Below are positions 32,907 through 44,165 of a stretch of DNA of 64,000 nt, one piece after another. The stretch is from Jaltomata sinuosa (lineage: Eukaryota; Streptophyta; Magnoliopsida; Solanales; Solanaceae). The notes under the pieces were generated by a model. That model saw nothing but the letters and a program-made list of their open reading frames with translations. It was not told the origin of the DNA and ran no database searches. The stretch lies in NCBI GenBank assembly GCA_003996215.1, contig QJPP01000273.1, positions 248,001 through 312,000 of the forward strand. The letters run 5' to 3'. The translations under genes and the position numbers were made by a program. Each line of letters opens with the position of its first letter. The first letter of the stretch is position 1.

Positions 32907-33228
32907 TCACGTTTGGTTGCTGATTTGGAGGTGAGTTATGCAAGTATATATAAAATTTTATATGAGTAATACCATGTTTGGTAGCTGGTTAGGAAGTAAA
33001 CTATTCATGTATAAATTGATACGGTATTTAGTTTGCAATTTAGAAACCCTCGTAGCCAATACATGTATAAGTTATGAGAGAATCTATGTACTATTTTATG
33101 CAGGATAGAAGGTGGAATAACTAGTACATGTATAACTAATACCTACATAAAACAATACATAGATTCTCTCATAATTAATCTCCGCATTACTAATACTTGC
33201 ATAACTCTAACCAACTACAAACGACTCC
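32907..33228. mobile_element. Foldback/Tourist-like MITE
   Basis: GAGTTATGCAAGTATATATA near the left end is the inverse of AATACTTGCATAACTC near the right, and the centre holds a second inverted pair (GAGAATCTATGTACTATTTT with ACAATACATAGATTCTC). Non-coding, about 320 bp. Exact ends are uncertain. Confidence 0.65.
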
Positions 33229-33420
33229 TAAGTTTTTGCGTATATATATGCTACTTCTTGAAGAAAAAACATGGTCGTTTGATTATTGGTTAAAGTCATA
33301 CAGATATTAATAATATATAGATCAATTATACATTGATTAGTTATGTTGATTTTAGTTCTTCAAGTGTATTACTAATTGATGTGAACCGATAGATTTATTT
33401 GCAACCCTTTTGAAGATACA

Positions 33421-33584
33421 ACAACAACAACATACCCAGTGTATTCCCACAACGTGGGGTCTGGGGAGGGTAGAGTGTACGCAGTTCGTACCACTACCTC
33501 AGAGGTGAGGTAGAGAGGCTGTTTCCGATAGACCCTCGGCTCAAGACAAAAACAGTCTAAGAATAGGCTAAAAAGGACGTAACA
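33421..33584 (-). mobile_element. TS-type SINE with short TSD
   Basis: The best-preserved TS copy in the window. The (CAA)n tail complement ACAACAACAACATACCC is at the left, then CCACAACGTGGGGTCTGGGG, GTAGAGTGTACGCAGTTCG, GAGGCTGTTTCCGATAGACC. The 8-bp AAGATACA lies at 33413-33420 and 33585-33592. Confidence 0.87.
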
Positions 33585-34049
33585 AAGATACAGGATACAA
33601 AAAAACATGAGGATACAAAAAAACATGATTTGTATTTCAATAATATTTCTTTTTTGTATTTCAATTACTTCATACAATATTATAATTACAAATGTATGAA
33701 GACATTCAGCTCATTTTGGATTTCAAAAGTTTCTCCAATATTCAATACTCATATTAGCGCCCAACTAAATTTGAATTTTTGCCGAAAAATTTCACTTTAA
33801 AAAAAAAGAAGGTATTTTGACTTTACTTGACATGATAAATCCTTTGTGATAATAGATTTGTTATAACCTATATATATCTCCTTCCTTTACTTGTTCTCAA
33901 CTTGCTCCGATAACCCATTTTCAAATTCAAGCATTATTTCTATATATCCTAGTTGGGGTGTTAAATGGATGGATTGGATTAAATTTAGACGGATCAAAAT
34001 TGATCGAGTCGATAAATAGATGCGTTATTTATCTGTCAAGAATTATTTG

Positions 34050-34345
34050 GACTGGAATGGGTTAAAAAGCGGATTATAACTCAACCTCCCCCCTCCCCTC
34101 CCACTTCTTATTAAGTTTTAATTTCTTTATTTTTTCTTGTATAATTTTTATTTACTTATTATGGCTATATATAACATATCAAATTAAAAAATATCTTGGG
34201 TTATTTACTCATCAAAATTACTTGGCTGAAATGAGTTAAAAAGCGGATCATAACTCAACCCCCCAATTCTTATCAAGTTTTAATTTCTTTGTTTGTACTT
34301 ACATAATTTTTATTTATTTATTATGACTATATATAACATAACGGA
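34050..34345. repeat. Direct duplication of ~180 bp inside an AT-rich repeat
   Basis: GGGTTAAAAAGCGGATTATA and ATGAGTTAAAAAGCGGATCATA open two copies that share TATCAAGTTTTAATTTCTTT and GACTATATATAACATA. The surrounding sequence from about 33950 (GGGGTGTTAAATGGATGG) may be a hAT-like non-autonomous element with this internal duplication. Confidence 0.6.
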
Positions 34346-34611
34346 AAAAAAATATCTTTTAAAAAATATTTTGACAAGATCTCTCCCGAGTTAATTTGAA
34401 CTGCATACCATTTTTTATGGGGTAAAATAACTAAGCTAAAATGAATTGAACAAATAAATAAACGAATTAATAATTAATTCAAACTTGAACATATCATATT
34501 TTTATGGACTAGTTTTATCCTCCTTACAAATTAGTGCACAAGATGAGTGAAAAACAATGAATATCCAAATATTCATCCACTTCTACTACACTAAAACATT
34601 AGTATTGCTAC

Positions 34612-34882
34612 ATACTCTCTCTATTCTAAATTAGTTGTCATATTTTACTTTTTAATCGAGAGTCAAATTATGTGAACTTTTTAATCAATATTTAAAATAT
34701 ATTTTTTCCAACAAAAATGACATGAGAAAAGTTACAATTTATAGCACTTTTTGTATAGTTTTTGAATATCTAAATTTTAATTATAAAATATTGAATTGAT
34801 CTAAACCAATTTAGCTTCGAAGATTATTCAAATTGACTCTCGAGAAGCAAAATATGACAATTAATTTGAAACGGAGGGAATA
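34612..34882. mobile_element. Stowaway-like MITE
   Basis: Left CTCTCTCTATTCTAAATTAG and right TTAATTTGAAACGGAGGGAA are inverted, with TA at each border. Interior words (GAGTCAAATTATGTGAAC, GTATAGTTTTTGAATATC) match the 1156-1421 copy, so these two are one subfamily. Confidence 0.78.
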
Positions 34883-35299
34883 TACGACTAAGTCACTACT
34901 CTTACCCGTAAGAACTATAACTGCATAGCATGGGGTCACTGAACTTAGAGACAGATTCAGAATTTGAAATCTATGTATTTCTACAACCACCTAAAGTTAA
35001 TATACAATATAATAAAATTTACAATCAAATATTTATAAATATTTAGTATTATGAGATAAACCTATAGTAGCATTTCAAGATTCTTTTTTAAAAAGCTGTC
35101 GGGTCATGGGCCCAAACCCATTTCATAAGCCCAAAGTCTCTAGTTTGAGTTTGGCCCAAGAGCTTTAAGTCCAATTCCATTAATCGAATAGTTTGCATTT
35201 TATTGGGCTTTGCATATATTCTTCGTACTCCTTTGTTATTAGTTGTCATATTTCTCTTCACTATCGTTATTTATTTTAATTACTTCTATAATTTGCTTT

Positions 35300-35402
35300 A
35301 CTTGAGCCGAGAGTCTTTCGGAAACTCTACCTCCAAGAGGTAATGATAAGGTCTGCGTACACTCTACCCTCCTCAGACCCCACTTTGTGGGATTTCCCTT
35401 CG
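35300..35402 (+). mobile_element. TS-type SINE
   Basis: Plus strand: CTTGAGCCGAGAGTCTTTCG, AAGGTCTGCGTACACTCTAC, CCTCAGACCCCACTTTGTGG. The tail is replaced by other sequence. Confidence 0.75.
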
Positions 35403-35432
35403 TTTTCGTTTATTTGTTTTACTTTTCTTTTT

Positions 35433-35640
35433 ACTCCGTTTTAAAAAGAATGTCTCTTTCCCTTTTTTGACAATTCTTTCTTTTCAACTTTCCATATGGC
35501 ATGCTTAAGACCATAAGATTAAAAGATCCTTTAATACATTCTACATATCCTTAGTTTAAAACCATATTCAAAAGTTCTTTTACTTTCTTAAACTCTCGTT
35601 AAATCAAAATCAGATAAACAAATTAAAACGGAGGAAGTAG
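35433..35640. mobile_element. Stowaway-like MITE
   Basis: ACTCCGTTTTAAAAAGAATG at the left pairs with AAATTAAAACGGAGGAAGTA at the right. Interior words ACATATCCTTAGTTTAAAACC and CCATATGGCATGC match the 6240 and 16693 elements. Confidence 0.65.
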
Positions 35641-35815
35641 ATATTTTAAGTTTTGCACCATCAATTACATATACGTTATTGTCTAGGTTACCACATACTT
35701 GGTCAATAATAAAGACAACATGCAATTGAGGCACCAATCCATTCATCTTATTTCAAACTATAACCACACAAAAACTTCAAAGCACAAAGCTAGGAGAGAA
35801 TGGGTTTGAGAAATT

Positions 35816-36600
35816 GCAGAAATCAGGATTATTTCGTTTTTTTATGGGTATTAATCCATAATTTTTTCGGAATATGTGTGATCGATTTTGTTTGAGCTAA
35901 AATTTTATAGATCCGTCTGTGACGACCTATTCAATAATGCGCATTGTTTTCGAAAAGCGGACGTCGCTTTGTTTAATCCATATGTGTCGAGGAACAGGAA
36001 ATCGGGATTATTTTGGCTTTTCGTGGGTATTAGTTTATGATTTTTTGGGAATATATGTGATCGGTTCTGTTTGAGCTAAAAATTTGTGGGTCCGTTCCTC
36101 ACGATCTATTAAATGGTGCACATTATTTTCGAAAGCAAACGTCGCTTTGCTTAACCTATATGTGTCGCGGAACAGGAAATCAAAATTATTTTGGTTTTTC
36201 ATAGGTATTATTCCATAATTTTTGTGGAATATGTGCGACCGGCTCTATTTGAGCTAAAATTTTATGCGTCTGTCCGTGACGACCTATTAAATGATGTGCA
36301 TTATTTTCGAAAAGCGGACGTAGATTTTTTAACTCCATGTGTGTCGCGTAGTAGGAAATCAAGATTATTTTCATTTTCCATGGGTATTAGTACACGATTT
36401 TTGTGGAATATGTGCGATCGACTCTTTTTGAATTGAATTTTTGTGGTTTCGTCCGTAACGACCTATTAAATGACGCACATTATTTTTGAAAAACGAACTT
36501 CGCTTTTTTTTTGACTCCTTATCTGTTGCGGAATAGGATATCAAGATTATTTTCGTTTTTCGTAGGTATTAGTACATATTTTTGTGGAATACTAGTTTTT
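35816..36600. repeat. ~179-bp satellite-like tandem array
   Basis: The phrase GGAAATCAGGATTATTTCG and its variants recurs at about 35818, 35998, 36176, 36355 and 36536, a steady spacing of 178-181 bp, giving four full units and a partial fifth. Units share GGAATATGTGCGATCG, GACGACCTATTAAATG, ATTATTTTCGAAAAGCGGAC and ATGTGTCGCGGAACAGG. Similarity is high but not perfect, with the last unit most eroded. The length is near that of nucleosome-scale satellites. I do not recognise the family. Confidence 0.88.
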
Positions 36601-38180
36601 TGTTAGGTCACATGTGCTAAGCAATTAGGTTTAGTGGGAACATAACCAATAAATTTACAGTTTAATTAACTTCATGCACGTGAAATTTGATTTGGAAAAG
36701 TTTTAACTAAGTATAGGTGCAGTGTATAACTAGAAAAGGATGAAAATAATGACAAGAAATAAAGTTTATAATATAAACTTCAAACTTTTGATTTTTTTTT
36801 AAAAAAATAGTACATACATCTAAACAATGTATATGGACAAATTGACAATTTCAGTCAACTTGAAGTGCTTAAAAATCCCAACAAAATTTAAACTTGGTCT
36901 CTTATATTTGTATTGTAAGATGAAAATTAATTTTTTGATGTTTTATTACTATTCGTTGTTTTCTGTTCTTCGATTATTGTATTATTTAGCTATTGTTGTT
37001 GTCGTTTATTTTTAGAATGTTAATGTAATGTCTTTTCTATTACTATTTGCTATGTCCTTTTCATTTATAAATTTTTCTTTTTCAAACTGCTTTGATATGC
37101 GTTGCTGGAGCAAAAAGTCTTTCAAAAACAGAACATCTACCTCGTGGAGGTAAAGATAAGGTTTTAAATAGTCGTTCCCTTCATGTGATGAAGATGTTAC
37201 TATTGGAAAAGTCAAATAATTTTTAAATATTTTGTATCATATTGCTATATTAATTTGTATTACTTTTCGTGTAAATTTTAATTATTATTTTTTAAAAAAA
37301 ATAAAAAATGTAACTCTTTAGTGATTTAGTGATTACACTTGGTTGAATTTTGTCACCATCTAGACAAAATGATCCCTAACTAACTCTTTCATTTTTTTTA
37401 AAAATAAATTAATAATGACAAATTGAATAATGTTCTAATTGGAAAAGCCATCATGCACTAAATTGGAAATGTCAATTCATGCATGATCATAGTGGAAGAA
37501 ATAAAATTATTTCTCAAGTCTTAATATGTCAAAATATAAAATGTTATTGTCTTTTATGTAAATTTATAAGATAAAATAAATTCTTAAAAATCGTAAATTA
37601 AAATTCCAAATCCATGAACAAATCAATTATGATAATAAGTCGATACTACTTACTCAAGATCTTATATTAATGCCATTTTAGGCAAAAGGTAGAGTTGGAT
37701 CATCAAAAAATTATAATATATATATATATATATATATAAATCAAAATTAATTTTTACATATATATGACAGATATATCCTCAAGTTTCTTTTAATAATAAA
37801 ATTTGAAAAATCATGTAAAACACGTTTAAACCACTAACTCTTATCTTAGGCTGAGTCAACATCCACACATAAGTAATAGGTGGAAACCCTACTCACCCAC
37901 CAATTTCCCAAGTCAATGACTTTTTTCTAGAGATATTTTGTTTCACTAAAGAAAATTATTTAATTTAATTTTTTTTTTTAAATTCATGATATACCTGATA
38001 TGCTATATATACATATACTAATAATGGTTGTTACGTTCATGTTTACTATATATCACCCCTAGTTATTATAAGTCTTTTAAATATTAGAAAAAATATATAT
38101 AAATGATAAAATGTCTTTTAATTTTTCAAAGTGAAAAAATATATGTGAACATCTATTTTTAGTATAAGCAAATATATATC

Positions 38181-38244
<64 letters not shown>

Positions 38245-38700
38245 GGATTGGTTGGTTCTACGAACATCGAAGTCGTTAGCGTTATACATATTACAAATAT
38301 TAATACGATTATTGGAATGTGTCTTTTGCAAGTAGTTCTTACTTAAACCTGACAAAAGGGTCGGATCAACCTATCTGGTTCGAGTCGGTAAAGACTCGAA
38401 CCAAAATGGCCCAATCGGACCCAGGAGGAGGCTGGGCTAGCGGTACAAATGAAGGGTGCACCAAGTCAAACAAAGCACGGGATTTGACAGGATCCAATAG
38501 ACCGGCCCAGGTGCTAGCTCGAAAACTCGAAAAATAACTAGAAAACGCAGCCAAAATGGAAATTCGAACCAAAAAAATATACAAAAGAACACGTCTACGT
38601 AGTTGTTGTCACGTTGGCAAGTTGCAATTGTCACTTTCTCTCACTAAAATATATATATAATAAATAAAACACGAGTTAGATAGAGAAGAAAATTTAATAT
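36601..38700. other. Intergenic stretch with AT microsatellites
   Basis: 37100-37165 looks like an eroded TS SINE (AAAAGTCTTTCAAAAACAGA, CTACCTCGTGGAGGTAAAG). AT/TA dinucleotide runs lie at 37710-37738 and 38178-38245. 38350-38540 is a GC-richer island (GGCCCAATCGGACCCAGG, AATAGACCGGCCCAGG) that resembles a piece of an unidentified transposon. No gene is supported. Confidence 0.45.
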
Positions 38701-38738
38701 GCATGTTTTTTTTATTTACTCACTTTCTAGAGAGAGAA

Positions 38739-39437
38739 AGTCAAAAGTGTGCTGTATTTTCCCCTTACGTATACACACTTTTCCCGCGCAAATACTCGTT
38801 CTCCAGAATACGAATTCAATAAAATTCAATAATTCTGACATAAGTAATGTATATATATAAATAAAATTAAAGAAAATTAAATTTAGAGCCCAATCATAAG
38901 AATTTGAGGTTGTCGTCCTAAATTCAAAACTCATAAAATTTAACTTTTGAATCCATTTTTGCACACAGTTTTAAAAAAAATGAATTTTATGGTGATTATT
39001 AAGTGAAGATGTGTATAAGATCTTTTAAATCCTACTCGCTTTGTTTCTAAATAAGTGATTGTTTAGTCTTTCTATTTTGTTCCTAAATAAGTGGTGTTTT
39101 AGATAATCAATAAGCATTATGATGTTCTTTAAAATTTACTTTTAAATAATTTTTTTTTTTACGAAACCAGCAAACTACTAAAGAGTTACATTTTTTTTAA
39201 AGTACTTATTAAGGGCAAGTTAGTAAAAATACTCTTTGTTTTCTCGGAATGAGTAATTTCTTAAAAGGTATGTCCAAGCTAAAAAAAATCACTTATTTAA
39301 TAACAAAGAGTATAATTTAAATATGTCAGGTAGGATATTGAAGTTTTAAAACTTACTAAATATAAAAAAAGATTATTCTCTTTTTGAAATAGAGGAAGTA
39401 TTATAAATGATTCCTCTAGCTGTAAACAATCTTTTAA

Positions 39438-39485
<48 letters not shown>

Positions 39486-39575
39486 CAAAAAAAGAACCTT
39501 TGAAAAGTCGTCTCCTATTTACGTGTTTTGACTTTGAAAAATCTCAATTCTCCCACTCATGACTCATATATATAA
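38739..39575 (+). promoter_or_regulatory. Promoter region of PUB copy A, stretched by insertions
   Basis: The distal W-box core (AGTCAA, complement of TTGACT) is at 38739-38744 within GAGAGAGAAAGTCAAAAGTG. The proximal TTGACT is at 39528-39533 within CGTGTTTTGACTTTGAAAA. The TATA box TATATATAA is at 39567-39575. The two W-boxes are about 790 bp apart here but only 40-135 bp apart in the other copies. The extra DNA includes a Stowaway-like segment (about 39030-39400) and a (TA)n run (39440-39483). Confidence 0.6.
39440..39483. repeat. (TA)n microsatellite in the PUB copy A promoter
   Basis: About 21 uninterrupted TA units ending roughly 45 bp before the proximal W-box of PUB copy A. Likely length-variable between individuals. 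Confidence 0.9.
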
Positions 39576-39745
39576 CCACAACCAAAACCTCTAATTTTTC
39601 AAACCAAATTCACTAATCTTTACTCTCTAAAGTCTCAACAAATCTTCATCTACTCAAAAGATTCCTCTTGTTTTTGGTCATATTTGCAAACTTTCTTGAA
39701 TTCTCTCCTTCTTTGATTAATCTTGAAATTTACCAAAAATACAAA

Positions 39746-40972
39746 ATGGAAGAAATTCAAGTACCTCCTTATTTTATTTGTCCGATTTCTCTAGAGATGA
39801 TGAAAGACCCCGTTACGATCTCAACCGGAATAACATATGATCGAGAAAACATCGAAAAATGGATATTCTCCGCCAAGAACGACACGTGTCCGGTCACGAA
39901 ACAATCCCTTATGAGCATAGAGTTGACACCAAACGTCACTCTACGACGATTAATCCAATCGTGGTGCACCCTCAACGCGTCCCATGGCATCGAAAGGTTC
40001 CCTACACCGAGGCCTCCACTGAGCCAACCCCAAATCATAAAGCTCTTGAAAGAAGCAAAATCGCGTGAAATGCAAATGAAATCTCTCAAGACCCTCAAAT
40101 CCATCGCTTCTGAGAACGATGCTAACAAACGTTGCATTGAATCAGTGGGGGCATCGGAGTTTTTAGCTTCTATTATAAATAATAATTCAAATGAAGTGTC
40201 AGACGAAGAGGGTTTCAGGAGTACTAAAGACGAAGCCCTAAGCATCCTCTACCAACTCAAATTATCTGAAAACGGATTGAGGTCACTCATCGTGAGTGGA
40301 AATGGTGAATTCATCGAGTCGTTGACACGTGTCATGCAACATGGGAGCTATGAGTCTAGGGCTTATGCGGTCATGCTAATGAAAGACATGTTGGAAGCAT
40401 CCACACAAAGTACTCTACTTTTGAGCTTGAAGCAAGAATTCTTCACACAAGTGGTTCAAGTCTTGAGGGATGAGATCTCTCAAAAGGCCACGAAAGCATC
40501 ATTGCAAGTGCTAATGCACGCGTGTCCGTTTGGGAGGAACAGAGTGAAAGCGGCAGAGGCAGGAGCAATTAGGGTTTTGGTAGATCTTCTGCTCGATTCG
40601 TCTGATAAAAGGGCTTGTGAACTGATGCTAATTTTGTTGGATCAAGTATGTCAGAGCGCAGAAGGGAGAGCTGAGCTATTGAATCACCACGGAGGATTAG
40701 CCATTGTCTCAAAGAAAATACTTAGGGTTTCTAAAGTAGGGAGTGAAAGGGCAATCAAGATTTTGCATTCAATCACAAAGTTTTCATCAACACAAAGTGT
40801 TGTACAAGAGATGTTGAGTTTAGGTGTGGTGGCAAAGCTTTGTTTGGTACTTCAAGTTGATTGTGGAAGTAAAGCAAAGGATAGAGCTAGAGAAATTCTC
40901 AAATTTCATGCTAAGGCATGGAGGAATTCTCCTTGTATACCTATGAATTTGTTATCTCAATATCCATTTTAG
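39746..40972 (+). CDS. PUB23: PUB22/23-like U-box E3 ligase, copy A (408 aa)
   Basis: Single-exon U-box/ARM ubiquitin ligase. The ATG at 39746 starts MEEIQVPPYF, as in all sister copies; the longer upstream frame opens at a TTG and is leader. U-box residues about 5-78 have C12-P13-I14 and TYDRENIEKW; ARM-like helices follow, and the protein ends ILKFHAKAWRNSPC...LLSQYPF. The arrangement, the IQSWCTLNASHGIERFPTP linker and the C-terminal motif closely match Arabidopsis PUB22/PUB23, negative regulators of PAMP-triggered immunity and drought signalling. Copy-specific residues include SDKRAC and NHHGG. It begins the five-gene cluster. Its leader resembles that of copy E rather than those of copies C and D. 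Confidence 0.92.
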   Translation: MEEIQVPPYFICPISLEMMKDPVTISTGITYDRENIEKWIFSAKNDTCPVTKQSLMSIELTPNVTLRRLIQSWCTLNASHGIERFPTPRPPLSQPQIIKLLKEAKSREMQMKSLKTLKSIASENDANKRCIESVGASEFLASIINNNSNEVSDEEGFRSTKDEALSILYQLKLSENGLRSLIVSGNGEFIESLTRVMQHGSYESRAYAVMLMKDMLEASTQSTLLLSLKQEFFTQVVQVLRDEISQKATKASLQVLMHACPFGRNRVKAAEAGAIRVLVDLLLDSSDKRACELMLILLDQVCQSAEGRAELLNHHGGLAIVSKKILRVSKVGSERAIKILHSITKFSSTQSVVQEMLSLGVVAKLCLVLQVDCGSKAKDRAREILKFHAKAWRNSPCIPMNLLSQYPF

Positions 40973-41519
40973 GAATTAGGATGAAAAGGGCAAACAATTG
41001 TTAGATAGAAATAGTCAACACAAGAAAGATTGATTTGTGTACATAATTTGTTTTCTTAAAAATAATAGTAAAATTTAAATGGACGAAATTGTCCTTGAAA
41101 TTTAATTGTTCATATACATCTTCAACTGTCCTACTATTTAATTTAATGTACTTTTGAGTTCTTTTTTTAGAAAAAAAAGTAATACATGAACACTTATTCA
41201 AGTACTTAAATTCCTAACCAACCATGCACATATATTATATACATAGCTTCACATGGAAAGTGATTTTCCATTATTTATTAGACAGTGTCCGACTTCCTTT
41301 AGCATCCTTTATTTGACGCTCTTTCTCGTGGCCTACCATTAGAATAAATTTTACTCTCTCCGTCCAGTTTAACTTGTCCAGTATACTAACGAAAAATCAA
41401 GAGATAATTTATCAATTAATTTTTAATTTACGTTTATTATTAACTATAGTCATTTCTCAAAACACTGAGTTTATTACATTCAAAAAGTGATATAATAAAA
41501 TTGATGTTCTTTTTGTTGC

Positions 41520-42085
41520 TCCTTAAGGGAACCCGACTCCTAAACCTAACCCAGGACCCAACTTTCGACCTAAATCAGGACTCGACTCAGGACTCAGACC
41601 TGGACCCGACTCCCAATGCTCCGCGGGACTTTGTTTGGAAGTGGGCGACGTTTTTCGTCAGCAAAGAAATGGGAGTACATTTTTTGTCCCAGCGCGACCC
41701 CGACCCAAATTGGGATATGAATCCCCACCTTGATCCTAGACCTGACTCCTAACCCGGCGGACTCCCGACCCTGACCCTGATCCAGGACTTGACTCCCGAT
41801 CCTAGATCGTACTCCAGACTCTCGAATATTCAAAACTTGACCTAACCCTGACTAGAACTTGGAGTCAAGTTTGCGTCCTGGCTCCCGGTCAGTTTTTGAT
41901 ATCTTGTCGGGATTACGGTTGGGGTAAGGGTTAGGCCAGGATTGAGTCGAGGATCAATTTCTGAGTTGGGGTCAAAGTCAAAGTCGGGGGTCGGGGTCAA
42001 GGTCGTAGCTCGGGTGGGGGTTGGAGTCAGGTCAGGACAAGGGTTCGGGTCTGTGTTTAAGGGTTGAGGTTTGATTCAGATGTCA
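41520..42085. repeat. Strand-switching C-rich/G-rich minisatellite element (block A)
   Basis: The left half is built from GACCCGACTCC/CCTGACCC-like words and the right half from their complements (GGGTCAGG, GTCGGGGTCA), so the two halves form a long, degenerate inverted repeat. It lies at the same place in the flank of copies B and D/E (47660-48120, 57535-57955) and is missing from C. Nature unknown; a foldback element is possible. Confidence 0.65.
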
Positions 42086-42645
42086 TAGCTGTATTTGTCC
42101 GAAATATACTTAAATGTTCTTTAAATAATATTTTTTCTTACTAATCAAACATCAGAAAATAAGTAAGAAAATCATTTACTTCATTTTCATGACATTATTT
42201 TCTAAGAAAACATTTTCCTTCGTACTAAACACACCCTAAAAAAACAAAAAGAAGTTTCTAGCACAATCCATTTTCCATTTTAAGACTAATATACATAGTT
42301 AGAATTCTAAAACTAGAACTCTAGGCACACAGCATTAATTAAATTTGAAAGCATGTTAATTAGGCAGTGACTATAATTAATTGGACTTTAAATCTTAGCC
42401 ACTTATTTTATGATAATCCTGAATTTTCCAGACGACTTTTGAGCAGTAAATGTATATGTATGTGAACTTACAACTTGACTTTTCTAATCAATTGAAGCCA
42501 TCATTAATATAGTACTACTCAGTCTCAAATTAGTTGTCACATTTTTTTTAAAGTCAAACTACATAAATTTTAATTATATTTTATTATCATAATTTTTTTG
42601 GGTAATTTATTTTATCATCATATTGATATATATGAAAAGAATTAT

Positions 42646-42916
42646 ACTCCCTCCGTCTAATAATACTTGTCTATATTACTAAAAATAGATGTACAACAAT
42701 ACTTGTTCAGTTTGAAAAATCAATGGATAATTTACCCATTTCTACCCAGTTTACCCTTGGTTATTAATTATAGTCATTATCCAATACATCTTTCAAAGCG
42801 CAAAATTAATTATATTCAAAAGATCGATGATATAGTAAAATTAACTCTATTATTTATTGTTTCTTAATATGTGTGTCAAGTCAATAGTGGACAAATATTG
42901 TTGAACTGATCGAGAG
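42646..42916. mobile_element. Stowaway MITE with an empty site in block B
   Basis: CTCCCTCCGTCTAATAATAC at the left is paired with an eroded right end GTGGACAAATATTGTTG...GAGAG, with TA at 42644-42645 and 42917-42918. The paralogous place in block B (about 48640-48670, TATTTGAAGAACTGTATATATC) lacks the insertion, so it moved after the duplication. Confidence 0.7.
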
Positions 42917-43166
42917 TATCTTATAGGACTACTTTTTGTGTAGTTTCTGGAGACACGAATTAGAGTAGTAGGTTAATAGGTAGTAAGCTGTGGCCTCTCG
43001 ATTATCCTTCTACACTAGTAATCATAGTAGCCACGTTTTATACTTTGATTATCATTTTTTTTTGTTATAGTACCATGCGTGATACTTTGTCATGCTTTCT
43101 ACAGTATTTTATCATGATTTTTTCATTTCTGCTATTTCCATTTCCAGACTGTTTTTATTTGTGTTT

Positions 43167-43290
43167 CATTGAGCCGAAGGTCTGTCGGAAACAACCTCTC
43201 TACCTTCAAGATAGTGATAAAGTCAACGTATATTTATCTTCTCCGGACCCCATTTTATGAAATTACTCTAAAAATGTTGTTATTGTTATT
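43167..43290 (+). mobile_element. TS-type SINE
   Basis: Plus strand: TTGAGCCGAAGGTCTGTCGG, AACCTCTCTACCTTCAAG, TCTCCGGACCCCATTTTATG and a GTTGTTATTGTTATTG tail. Moderately diverged. Confidence 0.75.
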
Positions 43291-44165
43291 GACTTTTATA
43301 AAGGGTGTCACTTCAATCAAAATTTGTGATGAAAAATTTGTTAGTGTTTATGAAATCAAAATGTAGTAGAAGGTCATAATAAGATGCTAAAACTCACAGT
43401 AAATATAATACATTGTGAATTTGATGAAATTTATGTGTATAAAACTTTTCCCTCTTTTTATTAAAAATTATGATTCAATACAATATAATCTAACTATCAA
43501 TTTCAATAAGACTTGAAATAGGTTCTTAAAATTTGTGCAACAAGTCCATGAATTGTAAGAAACGAAGCATCAAGTGGTTAAGTTTTGAATGTAATTAATT
43601 GGACTTTAAATTTTAGCCACTAATTTGATGATCCCTAAATTCTACAGACGACTTTAGAAAGATAAATGTATATTTGTGTGAACTTACTTGACTTTTCTAA
43701 TTAATCAAATTCATCATTAATAGTTGGATAATTTGACTTGGATATATACTAGTATGTGCTCATTTCAACTTGGACCATTTTTGGCTATTTTAGAAAAAGG
43801 ATGGCTATCTGTTAAACTCACCGTGTTTTATAAGTGTTTGTTATAGGATCAACTTGTAAGTTAATACTCACTCCGTTTTAAATTATCTGTCGTGTTTTTT
43901 TTTTACACATCCCTAATAAAAATATTAATTATGAGTGATAAGTATTTGACTATTTTACTCTTATTTATATCTTAAGATATTATCACTCTTCATTGAACAT
44001 TTATGTGCATAATTGAAGCGTTTGTAGTTTTCAAGAATAAATTTGTACTTAGGGTACGTAAATTGGGAAAAAAGAATTATCTTGAACTTCTAAAATAACA
44101 TGATTTTGAGACATGATTCGTGTTAAGTGTGTATACGGGTTAGATCATGATCCGTTTGTTGAATT

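Larger units (their letters stand above)
40973..44165 (+). repeat. 3' flank of duplication block A
   Basis: Most of this stretch is alignable in order with the flank of copy B (46905-49690) and in part with that of copy C (51674-53400) and the shared flank of D/E. Landmarks are GTTAGATAGAAATAGT after the stop, the GACCCGACTCC-rich segment, CTAGCACAATCCATTTTCC, GAAAGCATGTTAATTAGGC, GAAGCATCAAGTGGTTAAG and ACATGATTCGTGTTA. The unit duplicated was therefore several kb long and not just the gene. Confidence 0.75.

Noticed and set aside
38077..38355. 92-aa frame rich in Tyr and Ile
   Set aside because: It is a translated TA microsatellite, not a protein-coding gene. The same applies to 39297-39488.
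39859..40068. Overlapping 69-aa plus-strand frames inside the PUB genes (also 45794-46003, 50560-50769)
   Set aside because: Shifted-frame shadows of the U-box region.
39769..40245. A 158-aa frame antisense to the PUB gene, repeated in each copy (also 45803-46177, 50470-50946, 55928-56404, 59245-59718)
   Set aside because: It mirrors the U-box coding sequence and is conserved only because the sense genes are nearly identical. There is no independent start context or domain.
41501..41833. Asp/Pro- and Arg/Val-rich frames in the C-rich/G-rich element (also 47817-48089, 57697-57966)
   Set aside because: They are translations of the minisatellite; composition is biased, and the frames are not conserved between copies.
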